Assembly (NCBI RefSeq): GCF_037975245.1
Contig: NC_092571.1
Location: 18,500,917-18,564,916 of the forward strand
Direction of reading: 5' to 3'
DNA: 64,000 nt
From: Apostichopus japonicus
Lineage: Eukaryota; Echinodermata; Holothuroidea; Aspidochirotida; Stichopodidae
Below, piece by piece: positions 50,201-62,200 of this stretch. Position 1 is the first letter of the stretch. The number at the start of each line of letters is the position of its first letter. Position numbers and translations under genes: made by a program. The notes under the pieces are model-generated. The model did no database searches, was not told the origin of the DNA, and saw only the letters and a program-made list of their open reading frames with translations.

Positions 50201-53200
50201 AAATTAGCATACTCAAACAATATATGAGTCAAAGAGGAAGGCATTATTATACTTCCGGCCACCATACTCACTTCAATTGTGAAGGATGAAAGGTAGAGAA
50301 TTAGCCAAATTCCTTAAACAACTGCATCTGAACTTGTCTGATGTACAATACTCACTTAGCTATTGGAGTGGTACAAACAAGTAGATCGTTTAGGAGAATC
50401 AATCGTCGTTCCTTACACTTCAATTCTTCACCATGACTGTCGTATGTCTGAAGATACAAAATCAACCAGCAATTAATGTGTATAATAACAATTTAACACA
50501 CTCATCCCTTTTCTTGTGACTTGATAGAATACAAACATATTTATATTTTATGGCTAACATGTTACTACAACAACAATGGCTATTATGAAAATACTCTCTG
50601 TAAGCTCAATGTTAACCTCCACTCCTGCATCTCCCCCCCCCCCCCCCAACCTCTCAATGGGCATTATGACAAAATTTTCTGTAAGCTCTGTTTTAATCTC
50701 CACTCCTGCCCCACCCCTTCTCACCCCTCAATGGCCATTATGACAATATTCTCTGTAAGCTCTGTTTTAATCTCCACTTCTGCCCCACCCCTCCTCACCC
50801 CTCAATAGCCATTATGACAATACTCTCTGTAAGCTCTGTTTTAACCTCCAATCCTGCTCAAGTTGTGACCTCAGCATTTATAATAATAAAGTTGACAAAC
50901 TTTCCCAAAACTCACTTTTTATCTCCTATCAAGCAACACAATAAAAATAAATTAGTGTTATTTAACAATTCTCACAATTTCCCATCATGCATTGCGATGA
51001 TTTAGCGAATTGATGGACGAAGCAGTGACAGTAGTTTTTCACCAAATTTGATGACAGTGCATTGAAAATAAATGCAGACAGTTATACACAGTGCAGAATG
51101 CGAAATGAATTAACCAACAGGAATTTACCGGCAAGGATAAGTAATAAGAAGGGCAAGAGAACAGCCCGGTAATTCTCAGCTTAATAGTAAGAAGGGCAAG
51201 AGAACAGCCCGGTAATTCTCAGCTTAAGAATAAGAAGGGCAAGAGAACAGCCCAGTAATTCTCAGCTTAATAGTAAGAAGGGCAAGAGAACAGCCCGGTA
51301 ATTCTCAGCAATAATTAGAAGGGCAAGAGAACAGCCCGGTTATTCTCAGCTTAATAATAAGAAGGGCAAGAGAACAGCCCGGTAATTCTCAGCTTAATAG
51401 TAAGAAGGGCAAGAGAACAGCCCGGTAATTCTCAGCTTAATAATAACAAGGGCAAGAGAACAGCCCGGTAATTCTCAGCTTAATAGTAAGAAGGGCAAGA
51501 GAACAGCCCGGTTATTCTCAGCTTAATAATAACAAGGGCAAGAGAACAGCCCGGTTATTCTCAGCTTTATAGTAAGAAGGGCAAGAGAACAGCCCGGTAA
51601 TTCTCAGCTTAATAATAACAAGGGCAAGAGAACAGCCCGGTAATTCTCAGCTTAATAGTAAGAAGGGCAAGAGAACAGCCCGGTAATTCTCAGTTTAATA
51701 TTAAGAAGGGCAAGAGAACAGCCCGGTAATTCTCAGCTTAATAATAACAAGGGCAAGAGAACAGCCCGGTAATTCTCAGCTTAATAATAAGAAGGGCAAG
51801 AGAACAGCCCGGTAATTCTCAGCTTTATAATAGGAAGGGCAAGAGAACAGCCCGGTAATTCTCAGCTTAATAATAAGAAGGGCAAGAGAACAGCCCGGTT
51901 ATTCTCAGCTTAATAGTAAGAAGGGCAAGAGAACAGCCCGGTTATTCTCAGCTTAATATTGACTTTCAGCAGTGTTTGGCAGCCTTGTTTAAGCCTCTGG
52001 ATGTGAGTGCGTATGAAGGGCTCAAGAATGGGAGAGATGATGCGATCTTTTGGGAATCCATAACTCTCCTTGTTAACCTTATATTATGCTATTGGGAAAC
52101 AAGGTCAAAATATCAACCAATTTAAGAAGTTTCCAAAACTCCATCTATAATCTACTTATTTCCATTTCAGAAAATGAATTTTCAATAATGCAAATAGGAT
52201 AGCTTAAAATAACTGAGAGGTGTACAGAGTCTGGAAATTGACTCCAGATATTTCACTACCTTATTGTTTTAGCTCACAATAACTGAGAAGTGTACACAGT
52301 CTGGAAATTGACTCCAGATACTTCACTACCTTATTGTTTTACCTCACAATAACTGAGAAGTGTACACAGTCTGGAAATTGACTCCAGATATTTCACTACC
52401 TTATTGTTTTAGCTCACAATAACTGAGAAGTGTACACAGTCTGGAAATTGACTCCAGATACTTCACTACCTTATTGTTTTACCTCACAATAACTGAGGTG
52501 TACACAAGCTGGAAATTGACTCCAGATATTTCACTATCTTATTGTTTTAGCTTAACTGAGAGGTGTATGCAGACTCCAGATTCAATGGCTAGAGTATTAT
52601 GATTATTTAATTACTTCCATATTACTTACTTAGTACTTAGTTACTGTGATTCTTCTGCTTCAATGCTGTTACATCAAATGTTGCAACAAGTAACAATGGT
52701 ATTAGTAATGATAATGATTAGCAGCCAATGTAAAATGTAAGCTCCAATAATGAAATACTGCAATGATGTAACCATGACATGATACAACGATAATTTATGA
52801 GCCATTAAAATACAAATGAGGTATACATATAATTAATGGTAAGTGACAGAATCAATAATAATAGCATATTTATTAGTTAGTAACTGAAGAATTGAGGGGC
52901 AAATGATAAGTTTCATATTTTTAAAAAGAGTAAATAAATAAGTTGTAGTTTACTAATGGGCAAAATTTGAAAATATTCTCCAGCTCATGACCAAACATAA
53001 CTGTTTCGTACAACTCTCTCATTATAATAATTTTGATTGAAAGTTCAAAATGGCAATAATTTGAAACTGTAACAATAAAACCTGATGCTTTGGTTAATAA
53101 CTCAACACAGAATCCAATTGTAAATTTAGCAGTTTCAAGTAGTCCTATGATTAAACTTGGAAAACAGTCTCCATTACACATGGACAAGTCATAGGATCAT

Positions 53201-56200
53201 AAAATATTGATGTAATGCAGAGAAAGTGACCAGGAACCTATTGACCCAACTCCTTGCCTTATACTTTGTTCCTCAGATATAAATTCATTTTCTTTTGAAA
53301 CAGTTCATTGTGCAATACACCATGCTGTTTAGCACTTCAAAGGCACAACGCCAACAACTAGAAACAATAAATGATTCAGATGTTTCATTTAGTAATGATG
53401 TCGGTGTGACCAATTCCATTGCCTTCTTTAATATCACATGGACTAATGCTGAACTGAAATGACAAATGATGCTGCTCATGTTTATTCATGAATGGGACTG
53501 ACTAGCAGTGGTTGTGTGTTGTAGCTTTGAAGTCATTTAGCAATAATTCAGGACACACATTATACAAAGTTTACAAAATGATTTTATACCTCCTTTCTGC
53601 TTTGCTCGTCTCGATTTGTAGCAGCTTCTGAGAGCTTCTTAACTGGCTTGCTTTCCCTACCCTACAAAGTTAACCGAATCTAGACACATAATCTTTGCCT
53701 GTATACATCATATTCCAAGTAATGACAATTGCCCAACTTTCAACAAATAATTCTGCTGATACCAAGGAAACATACATACACATGGACACATACAGTATAT
53801 TGACATTACAAATCCCTTGTTACAAAAGCATTAAAGCTTAGTATCATGGTATTAGTAGAAGCAGCTGCTCATCGCTGTTAATGGACTGACTTGCATCAGT
53901 ACACTTCTGAATAAATGACATCAGGTCAAACTTTTACTGCCTGCTTTAGAGTATTTTCTTGAGACATATAATGCTCGACTATGCCAATGTTTCAGAATAA
54001 TTAAGTATTAGAAAGGACCTTGAAGCAACTTTCTGAAATTTTAGCTTATATACTAAAGTAATCTTTAAGTATGGTATGCTAATAACATAAAAGTATGTGC
54101 ACTAATGGTTCTGTAGTCCTGAAATCCATCCATGTTTCACCACAATAGCACATGTACACTAAAGCTTCCTGCCTGCAGGTTCTACCTATCTACAGTTCTT
54201 TCCCACAGCTCCCATCTGAATGGAGGTTGCTCTTTGTTTCACAGCTCCCAGTCTCCACCCCCCCCCCCACACCATCCCACCATCTACACTTCTTTTAATT
54301 CCCAACCTTTCTGTACATGAAGGTTCCTCTTGTCTACACTATTGTTTCACAGCTCCCTTATCTTTAGGTCTCCCCCCCCCCCCCCCCACACACACCATCC
54401 CACCATCTACACTTCTTTTATAATTCCCAATCTTTCTGTACATGAAGGTTCCTCTTGTCTACACTATTGTTTCACAGCTCCCTTATCTTTAGGTCTCCCC
54501 CCCCCCCCACACCAGCCCACCATCTATACTTCTTTTAATTTCCCAATCTTTCTGTACATGAAGGTTCCTCTCATCTACACTATTGTTTCACAGCTCCCTT
54601 GTCTGAAGGTCTCCCCCCCCATACCATCCCACCATCTTTTAATTTCCCAATCTTTCTGTACATGTAGGTCTCCACCCCCCCCCCACACCATCCCACCATC
54701 TACACTTCTTTTAATTTCCCAATCTTTCTGTACATGAAGGTTCCTCTCGTCCACACTATTTAACACAGCTCCCTTCTGCCTGCAAGCTATTCGATCTATG
54801 TTACTTTTGCAATCCACATTTTGATTTTGGTAGTCATATGTCATGACACTAAAACCGAAAACTTTAAGAAGGATAACAAAATGCAAAGCATCTATGGTTA
54901 AATATGATTATTAAGGGTGTTATATTCATCATGGGGTTACTAGTCTTTTCCATTTTGAAACAGTCAGAGATTTTGCCCAATTCTTCCACTTGTTTGATTC
55001 TGTTCAAAACCAGCATGCAAAGGACTCTATTTTTTGCCCATTGTCCATTTGAGTGGAAATATCCTAGATTCTACATAATTATCCATCTTCAGGCTATATC
55101 GCAGTATATTCTGCTCACCTCATGGTTAAAATCAAGGTTTTAAAGTCACTTGGCAATGTTTCTTTCAAAACTATTACTACCAAAGGGAAAGTTGTGTAGT
55201 GATGATATCGTTCCAAGAAAGTATTATATGAAGTCACTTAAACAGATTATCTTCACTTTTGTTTTGCAAACATGTTTTGTGCAGCAAGGTGAGCTTATTG
55301 ATATAAAGCTGTCACATGCAAGTAATCAGGGTAATGACATGCAGACACCTACGTGGAGGCGTATATTAACACCCGCTGATTGGCTCCAGGGGTGCGTAAA
55401 CCACTGCGGGTTGGGACCAACAGAGATGGAAAAAGGAAAAAAAATGAAGAAAAATGCTCTTTCAGATTGAAATGAACATAACTCATGACAAAATACCAGC
55501 TAGATGTTACTAAAATAGTTTTACCCAATAAAATTGAGACAGAAGTTGAGAGTTGAAGTTTACGAGCTCAAATCAATGTTTAGTTTAGACTTATTCTATT
55601 TCCAAAACATTCTTTGACATTAACAGTACTTTACTGCAAAAGTAGCTTCAGTTTCATAAATCAGGAGGAGCAAACACTGATTCTTCAGATTTCAAATTGC
55701 ATGCTGTCAGACAAGAGTTTGTATCGGTCACAATAGGCTTATGAAATTATTTGAAAGATATAAAAACGTTCAACTGCATTCAAAATTGGTGATAGAAAAC
55801 TTTAATTTAAATTCATTAAAATCTCTTCAAAATGTTCCACACTGCTTTGGAATCCTGACTGACCCTACAAAAAGTTTCTGAAGAAACTTGTAATTTCATT
55901 GATGTGTATTCTATGAGTAATTGATGCTTATTAATGTAGAAGTATTGATATCAACTGGTGAAAAAGCAAACCATTAAACAGAAGAGAAGTCTTCCCTGGT
56001 TGTTCAGGACGTGTTACCCTAATAATGAGTGGTCTGGATATGAATATGCAACCAGCCTTATATGTTAATATTCTGCAGTCATGCAGCCTCCACTTTGAAT
56101 ATACAAACAATAAACAGGTTCTTGGGTGTTAAGCAATGAGTTCCTGGAACAGCACTGTACCCTTAAACACGTCACTTTGAATATACAAACTATTAACAGG

Positions 56201-59200
56201 TTCTTGGGTGTTAAGCATTGAGTTCCTGGAATACCCTTAAACAAGTCACACAACCAAGTGTCCAGAATTAAACAAGAGACCAGTCTGGAACCATCAACTT
56301 AATCTCATATATTTTGAACAGTGGAGGATGATGAGCACTGTGACGTCATCGCGGCACTTCGTTTCGGGCTCTGTAGGGACGAGCTACACGGTATCCATGA
56401 AAGTTAATATTTCTGAAGTAAAATAGTGATTTAGATGGAAATTTGCCGGTGAATTGCAAGTTAGTAATCTTTTAAGAGATTTTTTGAATCACAGCCATAT
56501 GAGAAGTCTGTACACATTCCTGTGTATGGTATCAAGGCCAAGCTAAGAGTGAGATCTTTTGTATTCACAGCCGTACACAAAGTTTGTACACATTCCTGTG
56601 TATCGTAACAAAGCCACGGTTAGAGTGAGATCTGATCGAGTCTAACCAATGTCACGTCTCGACGTAATCCAGTGTTAGATTCAAATTTTCTGGCATTACG
56701 GGCCAACATTTCAGCACTCTTATCACAGAAACTAAAATTTTATCACAGGGCAAGGCTTAGGGCGATACAAGGACAAAAAATGATATGATCAGAAGGACTG
56801 GATGCCATTTTCACTAAAAAATTCCTTTAAACTAGCCAGTCACAGAACTGAAGATCCTGTACATATTCAACATATTATAGCTGTCCAGTAGCACAATTGT
56901 AAAGCTGTGTATTACAAACATTCTAAGTACAATTTTGGATGATGTCACTCTTTTGACAACAAACAAATTAGCTTGGTAAGCAGACATATACTGGAATGTT
57001 AACAAAATTCATCACAAATGATTTTATATGTAACATCACATATCCTACAATCTAATTTGGTTTCAATAGTTTATGGGAAAAGAATTCAGCCTAAAGTTAT
57101 TCCACAGTTTTGTAGTAAACGTTATTGCAATCTCAGTAATAATGAATATAATCCAAAGTTTAATAATGACATGGCTTGGGAATATTCAATGTTGAGGGTC
57201 AAGAATGGTTTCAAGTAATACACACGGCAGCTAGCGACTGTAAACCATGAATTGAATCTGTGTGTTTAGCACAACAGTTAGTCATATGAAGCATCCCACT
57301 GATGTACCAAAACATCAAAGAACATCAACAATTGACCATAAAGACATAAAACTCTGATGAACAACAATAATTATTTTATCTCAATTTGCAATAATGCCTT
57401 CTATCTGAAAAATCAGCATTAAAACCAAACGAAATACAGAAGAAATTAGAAAACCAGGTTAAGATTTGCTTCATGCAGTGACAGCACCAGACATTTGCAG
57501 GAATTGTGAGAAAGGAAACAAGAGAGTTAGAAAGTAGAAAAGTCACAAATATTTAAGCAAGATCATTAAAAGAATGGTGATATTCAATTTTCTGTGAATC
57601 AGTGTAAGCCCTACTTTCATCTCTTTTATTACAAATAAAACAACAATTTGAGCCAAAGACAAACTGTTTCTTTGAGAATGACAACTTTGTCTCTTCACCA
57701 TTCCACTGGCACTGTTAACAAACTATGACATGGCTTTATATCAAAGGAAAAGATAACTTCAAACATAAAATTCAAAATTAAAAGTTGAGAACAACCATGA
57801 TTTCTCAACAAATTGGAAAACCAGCTTTGAAAATTAATCTGAAAGATCACATTTTGATTGCTTCAAAATGAATGTCAATGTTTGGAGGGCATTTAGGACA
57901 AAGAATTAGAAACCTCAGAAAAAAAAGTATACTTTATGAAAGGTGAATGTAAAAAACACAAAAGGAGAAAAAAAGCTGTGAGACAATTAGTATCTAACTT
58001 ACGTCATCCTGAGTTGGGAAATAGCAGCAAAATATCAAAATGAACGAAAATTAACATATCTTTACAAATATTATGAAATGAATTAAAGAACACTGTCAGT
58101 TAATAAATAAATTCACAACAGAAAGTTAATTTAAGCTAAGAAATTAATGAGCAACAAAATAATTTAAAAGAATCAAGTAGTAGACCTCACCAAAATAACA
58201 TGTGTGCTATGTTGCCATAATGACTACAGAACCAGTGTGCTGTGATTACCTCTAAATGGGTTTTCAATGATGTTTGAAATTAAAAATGGTGGTACCAACC
58301 AAAAACATCATCACAAAATAATTTAGCAAAATAAGTTAAATATTAAAGCAAGTTCAGGCAAGACATTCGTGCATTACTACATCATTAATTTTATGAGTAT
58401 TCCAAATCTCATCAATTTTAGAAGTCTTCAGAGAATGTACACCACATTTGTTAGAAATATTTTCAAAAGAATGCTAGATTTACTGCATTCATATGATAAA
58501 TATTGTTAATATTCTGACCATCAAGAGAAGATGTACCTTCAAATTCAGCAATATCAGTTAAGGTTAAGAAATAATTACAGTTGGGGAATTTGGAAGACAA
58601 GTGGAGACTTTAAGATGCTTCATCTCATAGTGACAGAGGAAGAAAATGGAGGAACAACCTTTCTGAATAGACTAAACAGTGATAGTATTCTGAAGACTGC
58701 TTACCGTTTGAAGAACATCATCTTGTCTGACTAACCATCTTTGGCTGTCATTACCCATCTGAAAGATAAAATAGATGTAATGCTAGGTCAAATCTGGGAC
58801 ATAAAACCATGCTCAGAAGAGAGCATCTTGGTCTTGATCAAATGAGAAACAAAAAGAACTCATCATAACAGAGGACCATCTGTGTACATTCTACAGGTGA
58901 CATCACACACACACAAAAACACATCTAAAATATTTATCTATGTCTCTTCATACATTCGTCTAAGAATCTTCTGTTGATTGGGTAAAGATTTGTTAATTAA
59001 ATGATTCAAGAACTTTGGTCAAACGATAGTAACTCTCTCTAACACATTAAAGAAGTTTACTAAACAGCAATGTAATGTTATTTGTATTGAAACAGAGTAA
59101 TTTCATGAATCTGTGGAGCCCCTTAGCCAATAACTTGGCTGGCCTGCTCAATTCAGGTTTCACCATCAAAGCAACACCTAATTCTGCAAAAATTCTCTTA

Positions 59201-62200
59201 AGAAAACCCTGCCAATCAGCAAATCTGGTTTGCGCCAAACATATTTCTTCATAATATAACAACCTTTCTAATGAAATATTGGAATCAGAGACCCTTTTTT
59301 CTTTTCTTTTTATAGATTTACCTTCACGGAGAACTTAGCATTGATATTTCTAATGAGATGCTTGACAGCATGGCGTTGTTCACTTTGTCTCTTCCTTTCA
59401 TTTAGCACCCCAGCTAATGTCTCTAGCTTGGTAAGAGCAAGTTGTAGAGGCATTCGGTCTGGATGGTTTAAGGGGGTCCTCTTGAGAAGATCCTGAAACA
59501 GAGGTACAAAGAAGCTTGCAAGTGTTCACCACATGATACCAAAAAACATCATACTGAAGATTTTTCAAAAGCTGTCTTTAGTCAGGTCAGAGTCAATTGA
59601 ATGAAGAAAGAACAAATGATTACATACATCCACATTTAGCCTACAACAGAGACACTGGTGAAGGGATGAAGAGGGAACTGCAATTCAACTCTATTCTACT
59701 TAGACACTCTGTCACAAGGAAAAGCTAGAGTAGGTAATAAATCACAGGCTGCAGCAAGGCTGGGACAATATCAAACAATAGAGGTCAGCAGACCAACAGC
59801 CTATTGTTTCACAAACTTTAGTGCCTATTGTGTGAAACACAGTACTGCACAAAACAATACATTCAACTCAGCCTGACAGCAGTAATGCTGCAGCTATTGT
59901 TTTGCCTTTACAACTATTGCAGAAACATTGAAACAGTAAATGATGAAAGAGGATAAGATATATATCCCAAAAAAATTGTCATTATGATATCAAATAAACA
60001 AACTTTACTTGAATGTTGTTTACTACATAACCAATCAAGAAATGTTATCAGGAGCTGAGCTGTCATTATCAAGAGAAAGCAGATGGTGTTCAGGGCATTA
60101 ACTAATGGTTCCTACTAGAGATCAGTCTTACCTGAAAGCAGATGGTGTTCAGGGTATCAACTAACGGTTCCTACAAGAGATCAATCTTATCTGAAAGCAG
60201 ATGGTGTTCAGGGTATTAACTAATGGTTCCTACTAGAGATCAGTCTTACCTGAAGGCAGATGGTGTTCAGGGTATCAACTAATGGTTCCTACAAGAGATC
60301 AGTCTTACCTGAAGGCAGATGGTGTTCAGGGTATCAACTAATGGTTCCTACAAGAGATCAGTCTTACCAGAAAGCAGATGGTGTTCAGGGCATTAACTAA
60401 TGGTTCCTACTAGAGATCAATCTTATCTGAAAGCAGATGGTGTTCAGGGTATTAACTAATGGTTCCTACTAGAGATCAGTCTTACCTGAAAGCAGATGGT
60501 GTTCAGGGTATCAACTAATGGTTCCTACTGGAGATCAGTCTTACCTGAAGGCAGATGGTGTTCAGGGAATTAACTAATGGTTCCTATTAGAGATCAGTCT
60601 TACCTGAAAGCAGATGGTGTCCAGGGCATTAACTTATGGTTCCTACTAGAGATCAGTCTTAACTGAAGGCAGATGGTGTTCAGGGCATCAACTAATGGTT
60701 CCTACAAGAGATCAGTCTTACCAGAAAGCAGATGGTGTTCAGGGTATCAACTAATGGTTCCTACTGGAGATCAGTCTTACCTGAAGGCAGATGGTGTTCA
60801 GGGCATTAACTAATGGTTCCTACAAGAGATCAGTCTTACCTGAAAGCAGATGGTGTTCAGGGTATCAACTAATGGTTCCTACTAGAGATCAGTCTTACCT
60901 GAAGGCAGATGGTGTTCAGGGCATTAACTTATGGTTCCTACAAGAGATCATCAGTCTTACCTGAAAGCAGATGGTGTTCAGGGCATTAACTAATGGTTCC
61001 TACTAGAGATCAGTCTTACCTGAAGTAAACAAATGAACTGAGGAAACCTTTGAATAGGTTTTAACATCAAGGCGTACAAGCTTAAGCGATCATTACTGCA
61101 ACTTTGGTGTTTCTGAGGATAAAAAGGAAAATTGAATGGATGATAACTATAAAGGGAACAGCATAAGTGACCAACATCTCATCTCACATCAGCTGGAAGT
61201 AGCATTGTTTTTACCTTTCAGTCACAATAATACTTTATTCACACAAAAAAAAACTTTGATCATATGACAAGAAGCAACATGTGTGCTTGCTTTGAGTTCA
61301 AGAGAAGTTTATTCACGACATTTATACACGGTCCTCTAGGGCTATTCCCTTATAGTACTCTAGAAGGGGTTATTCACTGTATGTACTTAGGACCACCCCT
61401 ACCCACAGTGGGGTTACCTGAAGCAACACATCGGGTGCACCTATTTCCAATAGGGTTTATTCCTACGATATACTTAAAATCTCAGGAGGGGGTTCCCTGG
61501 ATCCACAAAATATCAGTTGTAAGCAAGGTTACAGAAAAACTTATGTTTCTCTTGGTTTAAACTTGTTGGTAAGAGCAAGAATACTTTAAGCACAGGAAAG
61601 GGAGATAATCCATTACTGACAAAACAGCATAAGTTGTATTGAGTTGCTTACATCCAGTACACTCAGATTTAAGCTAAATATAAAGCAATAAGTCTGACCT
61701 CTAGAAAATCGTGGAAGCGTGATTTTTGTGCTGCTGACTTCTTTGCTGTTTCCATTGCGTGAGTAAAATTATTTACATAAGAGCTGTAAACATCCAGAAC
61801 CATAGCTTTAGAAAACTGCAAATTGAACCAAGGAAAAATTAAAAACATGTTAATTAGTAATGTCAAGTGCATTCACTTATCTATACAGCAAACCATCAGA
61901 AAGGGATGTTGCTTTCTGAGGGACTGAGTAGAAACAAACATACTGTGGATGTTGCTTTCTGTGGAACTGAGTAGAAACAAACATACTGTGGATGTTGCTT
62001 TCTGTGGAACTGAGTAGAAACAAACATACTGTGGATGTTGCTTTCTGTGGAACTGAGTAGAAACTAAGATATTCTGGATTGCTTATTATAAATGTTCACT
62101 TCAGTTTTACATTGCTCAATGAACTACACATTACACAGATGGTCTACCAAAGTTTGAGAAATCATTAATATGACTTATTTTAAGAGACCACTACGAAATG

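Larger units (their letters stand above)
53662..58002. other. Long RhoGEF intron segment
   Basis: Apart from the C-rich array and short duplications listed separately, this AT-rich stretch between the 72-nt cassette exon and the microexon shows no supported gene, RNA or transposon. Confidence 0.5.

Noticed and set aside
59047-59262. - strand frame with ALMVKP, reminiscent of the DH motif LMVKPIQRF
   Set aside because: It lies downstream of E4 in transcription order, and the true motif is in E3 (61020-61112). The remainder does not match DH.
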